From the NCBI RefSeq assembly GCF_014219065.1, contig NZ_JACLGO010000010.1:72157-136156 (forward strand): DNA of 64,000 nt, given 5' to 3'. How positions within the stretch are numbered: position 1 is the first letter of the stretch; each line of letters starts with the position of its first letter. The notes under the pieces were generated by a model, which saw only the letters and a list, made by a program, of their open reading frames with translations, did not search any database and was not told where the DNA came from. The stretch comes from Halopseudomonas xiamenensis (GTDB lineage: Bacteria; Pseudomonadota; Gammaproteobacteria; Pseudomonadales; Pseudomonadaceae). Shown here piece after piece: positions 8,141 to 15,993 of the stretch. The position numbers and the translations under genes are program-made.

Positions 8141-10219
8141 ATGACCGTTGAGCGTTATCCCAATCTGTTCTCGCCGCTGAAGATCGGCAATATCACGGTG
8201 CGCAACCGTATCATGCAATCGGCGCACGCCATGGCCTTCAATTCGCCGGAAGGCCTGACCACCGACCGCGATGTCTACTATCATGCCGCCCGGGCCAAGG
8301 GCGGCATCGGCCTGATGATCACCGGCAACCGCCTGATCCACCCTACCTCCAATACCTTCTGCCGCGGCTACTCCTATGGCTACCGGCCGGAGATGGTAGA
8401 GCGCGATCGCGCCCTGACCGATGTGGTACATGGCTTTGGCTCGCATATCTTCGCCCAGCTCAACCATTTCGGCGTCATGGGTGAAACCCATGCCATGGAC
8501 GATTACCGGGTGTTGTGGTCGGCATCCAACATCAAGTCGCCGGTATTCGGTGAAATGGCCAAGGCCATGGAGCGTAGCGACATGGATGAGGTGCTCGATG
8601 GTTGGGTGGTCTCGGCCGATTATTCGAAGCAGGCGGGCTTCGATGGTGTCGAGGTGCATCTGGCGCACAGTTATCTGCTGCACCAGTTCATCTCGCCGCT
8701 GTTCAACAAGCGCGATGATGAATATGGCGGCAGCTTCGAGAACCGCATGCGTTATCCACTGGAAGTGATACGCGCGGTGCGTGAGCGGGTCGGGCCGGAT
8801 TATGTGGTGGGCATCCGCCTGTCGATGGACGAGATGGTGCCCGGCGGCATGGAGATCGACGACTGGATCGAGGTGGCCCGTACCGTGGAGGCGACCGGGG
8901 ATATCGATTACATCATGGCCACCGCCGGTGTGTACCAGTCGGCCACCTACATCATGCCGCCGTACGATGTGCCCAATGGCTGGCTGGCCGATCCGGTGGC
9001 GCGGCTCAAGCGGGCGGTGCAGATCCCGGTATTCTGTGTGTCCGGGATCGGCAGTGCCGGTGAGGCCGAGGCGATCCTGGCCCGTGGCGGGGCGGATATG
9101 GTGGCGATGACCCGGGCCCAGATCGCCGATCCGGAGTTCGCCAACAAGACTGCGGAGGGCAGGGAAGATGAGATATACCACTGCCTGCGCTGCAACCAGG
9201 GCTGCGTGTCACGCCTGTTCCATGGCACCTCCATGACCTGCCAGATCAATCCGGCGACCGGTCGCGAGGAGGTGTTCGGTCCGCAGACGCTGGAGCTGGC
9301 ACCGGTCAGCAGGCACTGGGTGGTGGTTGGCGGCGGGCCGGCTGGCATGAAGGCGGCGGAGGGGCTGGCCAAGCGCGGGCATCGGGTCACCCTGCTGGAA
9401 AAGGGGCCTGAGCTGGGTGGCCAGGTCAACCAGATCGTCAAGTTGCCACGCCGCGACTCCTTTGCCTGGATCACCGAGGACCTGAAGGTGCACATGGCCA
9501 AGCATGGGGTCAAGGTCAGGCTCAACTGCGAGGCCGATGTCGGGATGATCCAGGCCCTGAACCCGGACGGGGTGATAGTTGCCACCGGCTCGGTGCCGGA
9601 TCGCAGTGGCTATTCCGATATCAACCCGCTGGTGGAGCAGGTGCCCGGCCTGGATAGCGACCGGGTGCTGACCGCGCTGGATGTGCTGGCGCACCCGGAG
9701 CGGGTCGGCAAGCGGGTGCTGGTGCTGGATGAGGAGGGCAACCGCTACTCTGCCGGGATCAGCGAACTGCTGGTGGAAAATGGCCATCAGGTGCATGTGC
9801 TGACCCGCTGGAACGCGCTGTTCCATCGTCTGGGTACGACCCTGGACCAGCCGGTGGTCTATGCCAACCTGTTCAGCCAGGGGCTGACCTACACCCTCAA
9901 CGCCTGGGTCAGCCAGGTGCGCGACGGCGATGTGGATATCTTCAACCTGTATACCGGCGATGAGCAAACCCTGTCGGGCTTCGACAGCATAGTGCTGGCG
10001 GTGCGGCATCTGCCGGTGGACGCTTTGTACCATCAACTGAAGGCGGTCCTGCCGAACGTGCACCGGGTCGGCGATGCCGTGGTGCCCCGCAAGACCGACC
10101 ATGCCATCTTCGAGGGCTTTCTCGCTGGACGGGAGATCTTCGACAACTGGAAACGCTATATAGAGCCGGGGTCCATCGAGCAATTCAGTGGGCCGATGGA
10201 GTTGGCTCGTTTCGGCTAA
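8141..10219 (+). CDS. FMN/4Fe-4S/FAD old-yellow-enzyme reductase, copy 2
   Basis: This 692-residue paralogue is colinear with the preceding gene, 55 bp away. It shows the same barrel start (PNLFSPLKIGNITVRNRIM), the HSYLLHQFISP active-site segment, the cluster motif CLRCNQGC...C and the dinucleotide-binding sequence VVGGGPAGMKAAEGLA. The two copies differ throughout, so this is an old duplication with probable division of labour rather than a recent copy. It may act on a second double bond or a different intermediate. It is the last gene before a strong terminator, which closes the first catabolic operon. Confidence 0.8.
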   Translation: MTVERYPNLFSPLKIGNITVRNRIMQSAHAMAFNSPEGLTTDRDVYYHAARAKGGIGLMITGNRLIHPTSNTFCRGYSYGYRPEMVERDRALTDVVHGFGSHIFAQLNHFGVMGETHAMDDYRVLWSASNIKSPVFGEMAKAMERSDMDEVLDGWVVSADYSKQAGFDGVEVHLAHSYLLHQFISPLFNKRDDEYGGSFENRMRYPLEVIRAVRERVGPDYVVGIRLSMDEMVPGGMEIDDWIEVARTVEATGDIDYIMATAGVYQSATYIMPPYDVPNGWLADPVARLKRAVQIPVFCVSGIGSAGEAEAILARGGADMVAMTRAQIADPEFANKTAEGREDEIYHCLRCNQGCVSRLFHGTSMTCQINPATGREEVFGPQTLELAPVSRHWVVVGGGPAGMKAAEGLAKRGHRVTLLEKGPELGGQVNQIVKLPRRDSFAWITEDLKVHMAKHGVKVRLNCEADVGMIQALNPDGVIVATGSVPDRSGYSDINPLVEQVPGLDSDRVLTALDVLAHPERVGKRVLVLDEEGNRYSAGISELLVENGHQVHVLTRWNALFHRLGTTLDQPVVYANLFSQGLTYTLNAWVSQVRDGDVDIFNLYTGDEQTLSGFDSIVLAVRHLPVDALYHQLKAVLPNVHRVGDAVVPRKTDHAIFEGFLAGREIFDNWKRYIEPGSIEQFSGPMELARFG

Positions 10220-10243
10220 GCAGCTGCTCCGCCAGTAGGCGTT

Positions 10244-10272
10244 GCCGGCACCTTCGGGTGCCGGCTTTTTTT
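10244..10272 (+). terminator. Rho-independent terminator of the first catabolic operon
   Basis: A 9-bp perfect stem, GCCGGCACC / GGTGCCGGC, with a TTCG tetraloop is followed directly by seven T residues. It ends transcription 25 bp after the second flavin reductase. Confidence 0.92.
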
Positions 10273-10296
10273 GGGTCCGCCTTGCCGCTTTATTGC

Positions 10297-10336
10297 GAAG
10301 TTGCAATGTGAAACGGGTATTTCACATTGCAACTTC
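10297..10336. promoter_or_regulatory. 17-bp perfect inverted repeat, probable activator (enhancer) site
   Basis: GAAGTTGCAATGTGAAA at 10297-10313 is repeated exactly, inverted, at 10320-10336 around a 6-base centre. No T tract follows, so it is not a terminator. It lies about 105 bp upstream of the sigma-54 -24 element at 10421. Its half site TGCAATGTGAAA matches the upstream element of the first operon (4546-4557, reverse strand) in 11 of 12 positions. Binding by the island's PrpR-type regulator is inferred. Confidence 0.7.
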
Positions 10337-10419
10337 AGCTTCTCGTTTGGTTTGTTCTGCAGTCTTTTTTGTATTTATAACTTGTTTAAAAACAATGAGT
10401 TATTTGTTTTCAAGGATGT

Positions 10420-10435
10420 TGGCAAGGTGCTTGCT
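10420..10435 (+). promoter_or_regulatory. Sigma-54 promoter of the second catabolic operon
   Basis: TGGCA, N7, TTGCT: GG at 10421-10422 and GC at 10433-10434 are 10 bases apart, and the flanks match the TGGCAC-N5-TTGCW consensus well. The start would be near 10446, about 30 bp before the CoA-transferase ATG. Confidence 0.75.
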
Positions 10436-10477
10436 TGAGGGATTGCAGAACGCAAATAAATATAAAAGAGAAAAGCC

Positions 10478-11677
10478 ATGAGTAAACCGCTAGAGGGGAT
10501 TCGCATCCTCGATCTGACCCACATGCTGTCCGGTCCCTACGCCGGGATGCTGCTGGCAGATCTCGGGGCTGAGACCATCAAGGTCGAGCCGCTATCGGGG
10601 GAGGGTACCCGCGCCTTGCTGGCGACTGATCCCAAGCATTCCTACAAGGGCATGGGGGCGTACTTCCTGACGCTCAACCGCAACAAGCAGAGCGTCTGTA
10701 TCGATCTGAAGAACGAGCAGGGGCGCGCGGTATTCTATGACCTGGTGCGCCATGCCGATGTGGTGCTGGACAACTTCAGCGCCGGCGTACCGCAGAAGCT
10801 CAAGATCGACTTCGAGCAGCTCAAGCATATCAATCCGCGGATCATCACCTGCTCGGTCTCCGGCTTCGGTCAGGACGGGCCCAACTACCTGCGGCCGGCC
10901 TTCGACCAGGTGGTGCAGGGGATCGGTGGCGGCATGTCGATCACCGGCCTGGATGAGCAGACACCCACCCGCGCGGGTATCCCGATCGGCGACCTGGGCG
11001 GCGGCATGTTCGCGGTGATGGGCATATTGGCTGCCCTGCAGGCCCGTCACAGCAAGGGACACGGCCAGCATGTGGATATCAGCATGCTCGACTGCCAGAT
11101 CAGCATGCTCAACTACATGGCCACCATGCACCTGCTCAGCGGCGAGAACCCCACGCCACTGGGCAATGGCCACTTCGTGCATGTGCCCTACAACACCTAT
11201 ACCACCGCCGATGGCTTCATCGTCATTGCGGTCATTTTCGACAGTTTCTGGGACAACCTGGTGGGGTTGCTGGACGTCGATGAGCTGAAGGACCCCAAAT
11301 ACAAGACCCAGCCCGTGCGTCTGGCCAACAAGCCACTGATCGACGGGATTCTCAATGAGGCGCTGCGCAGCAACACCACCGCCTACTGGGTCGAGCGCCT
11401 GGCCGAGGTGCGGGTGCCCTGTGGCCCGGTCAATCGCTTCAGCGAGGCGTTGGCCGACCCGCAGGTACGGCACCGGCAGATGGTGGTGGATATCCCCCAT
11501 CCGCTGGGCGGCAGGGTCGAGGTGCCCGGCAACCCGATCAAGCTCAGTGCCGACAATGCCGACACCTACAGCGCACCACCGCTGCTGGGCGAGCACACCG
11601 ACCAGGTGCTGCAGCAGGTCCTGGGTTATGACGCCGAGCGCATCGCCGGCCTCAAGCAGCAGAAGGTGGTGGGCTAG
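10478..11677 (+). CDS. Type III (CaiB/BaiF) CoA-transferase
   Basis: This 399-residue protein has the family start (LEGIRILDLTHMLSGPYAGMLLADLGAETIKVE) and the sequence GQHVDISMLD, whose Asp (about 203) is the expected nucleophile forming the acyl anhydride and CoA thioester. Such enzymes move CoA from a donor such as succinyl-CoA to a carboxylic acid and need no ATP. It is two bases from an HMG-CoA-lyase-like gene, and a LeuCD-type hydro-lyase lies in the same operon. That trio resembles malate- or citramalate-type CoA activation and cleavage, as in (R)-citramalate CoA-transferase pathways. The exact acid is not determined. Confidence 0.8.
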   Translation: MSKPLEGIRILDLTHMLSGPYAGMLLADLGAETIKVEPLSGEGTRALLATDPKHSYKGMGAYFLTLNRNKQSVCIDLKNEQGRAVFYDLVRHADVVLDNFSAGVPQKLKIDFEQLKHINPRIITCSVSGFGQDGPNYLRPAFDQVVQGIGGGMSITGLDEQTPTRAGIPIGDLGGGMFAVMGILAALQARHSKGHGQHVDISMLDCQISMLNYMATMHLLSGENPTPLGNGHFVHVPYNTYTTADGFIVIAVIFDSFWDNLVGLLDVDELKDPKYKTQPVRLANKPLIDGILNEALRSNTTAYWVERLAEVRVPCGPVNRFSEALADPQVRHRQMVVDIPHPLGGRVEVPGNPIKLSADNADTYSAPPLLGEHTDQVLQQVLGYDAERIAGLKQQKVVG

Positions 11678-11679
11678 CC

Positions 11680-12603
11680 ATGAGAGATTTCGTCAAGATC
11701 AACGAGGTCGGCCCGCGTGATGGCCTGCAGAGCCAGGGGCAGACGCTGAGCCTGGAGCAGCGCCTGCGGATGATCGAGGTGCTGTTGCAGGCCGGTATCC
11801 GGGCTGTCGAGGCAGGCAGCTTCGTATCGCCCAGGGCGGTGCCGCAAATGGCCGGTACCGGCGAGCTGTTTGCTCGCCTGCCGATGCGCGCCGAGGTCGA
11901 CTATTCGGCACTGATTCCCAACCTCAAGGGCTATCAACTGGCCCGGGATGCCGGGGTGGAGTCGGTCGCTGTGGTGCTGTCGGCCACCGAAACCATGAAC
12001 CAGCGCAATATCAACATGAGCCTGGCGCAGACCACCGAGGTATGTGCCCAGCTGATGCAGCAGGCCCGCGCCGACGGGGTGAATGCCCGGGCCTATGTCG
12101 CTGTCGCCTTCGAATGTCCGTTCGAGGGTCCCACGCCGCCGCAGGTGGTGCAGGCCCTGACGCACAGGATGCTGGATGCCGGGGCGGATACCGTGATCAT
12201 CGCCGACACCATAGGCGCGGCCAATCCGGCCGCGGTACAGCGGCTGCTGCAACTGCTGGCGCAGGGGTGCCAGGCCGATCGGCTGTCCTGTCATTTCCAC
12301 GATACCCGGGGCATGGCGCTGGCCAATGTGCTGGCGGCCCTGCAATGCGGTGTGCGCGAGTTCGACAGTTCCATTGGTGGCCTGGGCGGTTGCCCGTTTT
12401 CCCCCGGTGCCACCGGCAACCTGGCTACCGAGGACCTGGTGCTGATGCTGGATGCCATGGGCTACCGCACCGGGATCGAGCCGCTCGCGCTGGTCGAGGC
12501 GGTACACCAGGTTCAACTGCTGACCGGAGGGCAGCTGGGTGGACACGCGTTCCGCTGGCTCGAGCGCCAGTGGCACAAGCAACAGGAGGCTCGCAATGTT
12601 TAG
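11680..12603 (+). CDS. Hydroxymethylglutaryl-CoA lyase-like enzyme
   Basis: This 307-residue protein has the HMGL TIM-barrel motifs: NEVGPRDGLQ near the N-terminus (catalytic Arg-Asp), SCHFHDTRGMALAN (metal-binding His residues) and GLGGCPFSPGATGN (catalytic Cys loop). The family cleaves 3-hydroxy-3-methylacyl-CoA esters; relatives cleave citramalyl- or alkylmalyl-CoA. It is tightly coupled to the CoA-transferase (2-bp gap). In this setting it probably splits a hydroxylated dicarboxyl-CoA into a short acyl-CoA and an oxoacid. Leucine breakdown is less likely because no methylcrotonyl-CoA carboxylase genes are present. Its stop overlaps the next gene by 8 bp. Confidence 0.8.
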   Translation: MRDFVKINEVGPRDGLQSQGQTLSLEQRLRMIEVLLQAGIRAVEAGSFVSPRAVPQMAGTGELFARLPMRAEVDYSALIPNLKGYQLARDAGVESVAVVLSATETMNQRNINMSLAQTTEVCAQLMQQARADGVNARAYVAVAFECPFEGPTPPQVVQALTHRMLDAGADTVIIADTIGAANPAAVQRLLQLLAQGCQADRLSCHFHDTRGMALANVLAALQCGVREFDSSIGGLGGCPFSPGATGNLATEDLVLMLDAMGYRTGIEPLALVEAVHQVQLLTGGQLGGHAFRWLERQWHKQQEARNV

Positions 12604-13573
12604 TTCTCTCGGAGGCTGGCTGGCGCGCCTGGCGCCATGGATGGTGATTGGAGGCCTGGCCTATGCGGCCGTGTTCATCAAGCCCTCGGTCGACCCGGTG
12701 CCGCTGGACCAGCCATTGCTGGAACGCCGCGATGCCTTCTTCGACGGCGCCGTGCTGGGCAGCAACATCTGGATCGTCGGGCAGAACGGCGCGCTGCTGA
12801 CCAGCGAGGATGCCGGGCAGCACTGGGTCAGGGAAGAGCTGCCGCAGCGCAGCAACCTGCAGTCGATTGCCGTGTCGCCCGCTGGCCAGAAGGTGGTGGT
12901 GGGTAATGAGGGGCAGATGTGGGTCCGCGTGCTGGATGGGCCATGGAAGCATCTCGAGCTGCAGGTGTCGGATCTCGCCGGCAAGTTGCAGAACGTCAAG
13001 TTCATCGATGGTGAGTTCTGGGTGGTCGGGGAAATGGGCGCCCTGTTTCGTGGCTCCGCGGACGCCAGCGACTGGCAGATGCTGGGGCTGGACGAAGACA
13101 TCAACCTGAATTTCATCAGCGCCGGCGTGGATGGCGATCTGTGGATAGCCGCCGAGTTCGGTCGCCTGTTGCGTAGCCGCGATGGTGGTCGCACCTGGAG
13201 CGTTCAGGAGCTCGGCAGCGAAAGCCTGCGTGCGCTGCACTTCCACGACAGCACGGGTATCGCCGTGGGTAATCGGGGCCAGGTATTCATCAGCCATGAC
13301 GCCGGTGACCACTGGAAGCAGCTGCCGGCCTTCACCAGCGAGCACCTGTTCGACGTGGTTGAGCGCGACGGTCAATGGCTGGTCACCGGGGCGCGTGGCG
13401 CACTGTTCAGGACCGATGATCCCGAGCGGCAATGGCAGGCCTGGGCTCCGGAGGGACTCGACATGAGCTACCACAACCGCCTGTTGGCCACCGCCGACGG
13501 TGTGGTGTTGATCGGGCAGCAGCTGGGACTGCTGCATGGGGACCAACTGCAAATCTGGCCCGGAGAACAATAA
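12596..13573 (+). CDS. YCF48/BNR-repeat beta-propeller protein
   Basis: This 325-residue protein starts at ATG 12596 after AGGAGG, inside the end of the preceding gene. One N-terminal hydrophobic segment (about 12-26) should anchor it or direct it to the periplasm. At least five repeated blades follow, with the pattern G..GAL..S.D.G..W (for example NGALLTSEDAGQHW and GQVFISHDAGDHW), as in photosystem II assembly factor Ycf48 relatives. In proteobacteria this family often travels with an MMPL transporter and DUF1302/DUF1329 proteins, exactly the order seen here. It probably supports assembly or function of that envelope transport system. Confidence 0.8.
   Translation: MFSSLGGWLARLAPWMVIGGLAYAAVFIKPSVDPVPLDQPLLERRDAFFDGAVLGSNIWIVGQNGALLTSEDAGQHWVREELPQRSNLQSIAVSPAGQKVVVGNEGQMWVRVLDGPWKHLELQVSDLAGKLQNVKFIDGEFWVVGEMGALFRGSADASDWQMLGLDEDINLNFISAGVDGDLWIAAEFGRLLRSRDGGRTWSVQELGSESLRALHFHDSTGIAVGNRGQVFISHDAGDHWKQLPAFTSEHLFDVVERDGQWLVTGARGALFRTDDPERQWQAWAPEGLDMSYHNRLLATADGVVLIGQQLGLLHGDQLQIWPGEQ
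13566..13573 (+). promoter_or_regulatory. Crc/Hfq-type A-rich motif at the RND transporter start
   Basis: AACAATAA is an exact AANAANAA match. It contains the stop codon of the upstream gene and ends two bases before the ATG at 13576, so bound Hfq/Crc would cover the ribosome site. Confidence 0.45.
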
Positions 13574-13575
13574 TC

Positions 13576-15993
13576 ATGAACTATCTTGCAACCCGCACGG
13601 CGCGCCTGAGCGCCTGGGCCATTCGTCATCGGCTGCTGGTGCTGAGCCTGGTCGGGCTCATCACCCTGGGCTTTGCCCTGGTACTCAGTGGCCTGGATAT
13701 ACGCACCCGCTTCAGTGACATGGTTCCCCATGACCATCCCTATGTGAAGGTGCACCAGAAATACCAGGACAGCTTCGCTGCCAGTAACCGCGTGACCATC
13801 CTGGTCAAGGCGCGCGAAGGTGACATCTTCCGTCAGGAGATTCTCCGGGAGATCCAGCGCATCACCGTCGGCCTGCAGCAGGTGCAGGGGGTCAACCCCA
13901 TGCAGATCACCTCGCTGGCATCGAAGAAGCTCAAGCGCGTCAATGCCTCCAGCGAAGGTATTGAAACGCGGCCGCTGATGTGGCCCGACCTGCCCAGCAC
14001 CGCGGAGCAGATGCGTGACCTGCGCCAGGCGGTGCTGAACAACCCGCTGGTGTATGGCCTGTTCGTCGATCGGGACCTGGGCTCCGCGCTGATCCAGGTC
14101 GACTTCTACGATCACCTGGTGGACTACAGCAAGATCTTTCCGCAGATCCAGGCCTTGCTGGATGCATCACCGGTTGCCGATCAGGTGAGCCTGCATCTGG
14201 TCGGTGAGCCCATCCTCTACGGCTGGGTGTCGCACTATCTGGATGAGACCGTGGGCATCGCCATCCTGTCGCTGGTGGCCATGCTGGTGCTGCTGTTCGT
14301 GTTCGCCCGTACCTGGCGGGGCACCATACTGCCGCTGATCGCCGGCGTGGTTGCGGCGATCTGGGCGCTGGGGATCGGCACCCTGCTGGGCTACAACTTC
14401 GATCCGCTGGTCATCGTCGTGGCCTTCATCATTACCGCCCGGGCGTTTTCCCACTCGGTGCAGATGATTACCCGCTTCGATGACCTGGTGCTCGAAGGCG
14501 GCGAGCCGGATACCCGCAAGGTGGCCGAGCAGACCATGCGTGAGCTGTTCCGTCCGAGCATGCTGGGGCTGTACGCCGATGCCGGCGCCATCCTGTGCGT
14601 GATGCTGACGCCGATCCCGCTGCTGCACAAGGTCGCCATCGTCGGCGCGATCTGGGTGATGAGCATTACCGTATCGGCGGTGTTTCTCACCCCCGTGCTG
14701 TTGTCCTATATCCGTCGTCCGCAGGGTTACGCCCACCCGTTCAACCTGGATGGCTTCATGCGGGCGATCCTGGTGGGCGCCAAGTGGGTGGTGCGTTCCC
14801 GTGCGCGCTACTGGGTTGGCCCGATCACCCTGGTGTTCGTGGCAGGTTGCATGTTCGAAGCCACCAGGATCAACGTCGGTGATGCCAGCGACGGCTCGCC
14901 GATCCTCTGGCAGGACTCGCAGTTCAACCGCGACAGCGCCCTGATCAACCAGCTGTACCCCGGCTCCGAGCAGATGTTCGTGGTGCTCGAAGGTGGCGAG
15001 CTGGACGCGATGAAGCGCCCGGAGGTACTGGACTGGATGCTGCGCTTCTCACGCTATATGGAGCGCCAGCCGGAGATCGGCGGTGCCGTGTCGTTGGCCG
15101 ATATCGTCATCGACATCCGGCGCAACCTCTACGAGGGCAATCCCCGCTACGGCGAGCTGGGCGCCAGCAGCATGGAGAACGGCGAGCTGATCAGCTTCTA
15201 TATGCAGGGAGCCGATCCGGATGACCTCAACCAGTTCGTCGACGTGGTATTCAACAATGCCTCGGTGACGCTGTTCTTCCGTGACCACAAGGGTGACACC
15301 CTGCGCAAGGCGACCCACTACGCCAACCAGTTCATTGCCGAGAACCCGCTGGAGGGCGTCGAGGTCAAGCTGTTCGGTGGCGTGCTTGGCATCATCGCTG
15401 CGGTCAACGAGATTCTGCTATCCGACCAGATCGAGGCGATCGCCCTGGCCTTCCTGGTGGTGGTGACCTGCTGCCTGGTGGTGTATCGCTCATCGGTCAG
15501 CGGTATCTTCTTCATCATCCCGGTGCTGATCTCCAACGTGGTGACCTTCGCCTTCATGGCCTGGCAGGGCATCGGCATGAGCATCAGTACCCTGCCGGTA
15601 GTGGCGCTGGGCATCGGCCTGGGGGTGGACTACGCCTTCTATATCGTCGATTCGATGAAGGAGTACCTGGAGAAGCACCCCGAGGCCGAGCACCTCGATG
15701 CCGTGCTGCAATCGCTGGGTTCGGCGGGCCGTGGTGTGGTGCTGACTGCCTTCACGCTATCGGCCGGCGTGCTGTTCTGGTCCTTTTCATCACTGCGTTT
15801 CCAGGCGGAGATGGGCATGTTGATCGGCCTGTGGCTGGCCGTGTCAGCGTTGACCTCGCTCTTCGTCATGCCTTCGCTTGCGCTGGTGTTCAAACCCAAC
15901 TTCATCTTTGGCGCCAGCCAGTCGAACCACGCCCCAACAGAGGGCAACCTCACCAACCTGAATACATCGGGAAATGAATATGAGCGCGTATAA
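13576..15993 (+). CDS. RND/MMPL-family transporter
   Basis: This 805-residue inner-membrane protein has two MMPL halves, each with one N-terminal membrane segment, a large periplasmic domain and a bundle of five to six membrane segments. Examples are TVGIAILSLVAMLVLLFVF in the first half and GIGMSISTLPVVALGIGLGVDYAFY in the second. The protein is shorter than HAE1 efflux pumps and matches the SSD-containing exporters of the RND superfamily. It sits between the YCF48 and DUF1302 genes. This grouping is common in clusters for hydrophobic substrates, so transport of a lipophilic compound across the envelope is inferred; direction cannot be read from sequence. Confidence 0.85.
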   Translation: MNYLATRTARLSAWAIRHRLLVLSLVGLITLGFALVLSGLDIRTRFSDMVPHDHPYVKVHQKYQDSFAASNRVTILVKAREGDIFRQEILREIQRITVGLQQVQGVNPMQITSLASKKLKRVNASSEGIETRPLMWPDLPSTAEQMRDLRQAVLNNPLVYGLFVDRDLGSALIQVDFYDHLVDYSKIFPQIQALLDASPVADQVSLHLVGEPILYGWVSHYLDETVGIAILSLVAMLVLLFVFARTWRGTILPLIAGVVAAIWALGIGTLLGYNFDPLVIVVAFIITARAFSHSVQMITRFDDLVLEGGEPDTRKVAEQTMRELFRPSMLGLYADAGAILCVMLTPIPLLHKVAIVGAIWVMSITVSAVFLTPVLLSYIRRPQGYAHPFNLDGFMRAILVGAKWVVRSRARYWVGPITLVFVAGCMFEATRINVGDASDGSPILWQDSQFNRDSALINQLYPGSEQMFVVLEGGELDAMKRPEVLDWMLRFSRYMERQPEIGGAVSLADIVIDIRRNLYEGNPRYGELGASSMENGELISFYMQGADPDDLNQFVDVVFNNASVTLFFRDHKGDTLRKATHYANQFIAENPLEGVEVKLFGGVLGIIAAVNEILLSDQIEAIALAFLVVVTCCLVVYRSSVSGIFFIIPVLISNVVTFAFMAWQGIGMSISTLPVVALGIGLGVDYAFYIVDSMKEYLEKHPEAEHLDAVLQSLGSAGRGVVLTAFTLSAGVLFWSFSSLRFQAEMGMLIGLWLAVSALTSLFVMPSLALVFKPNFIFGASQSNHAPTEGNLTNLNTSGNEYERV

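Noticed and set aside
5968-10219. Assignment of the two flavoenzymes as bilirubin reductase
   Set aside because: The overall family is similar, but the tyrosine at the FadH-like active-site position is kept in both copies, and nothing specific to bilin reduction can be shown from sequence alone.
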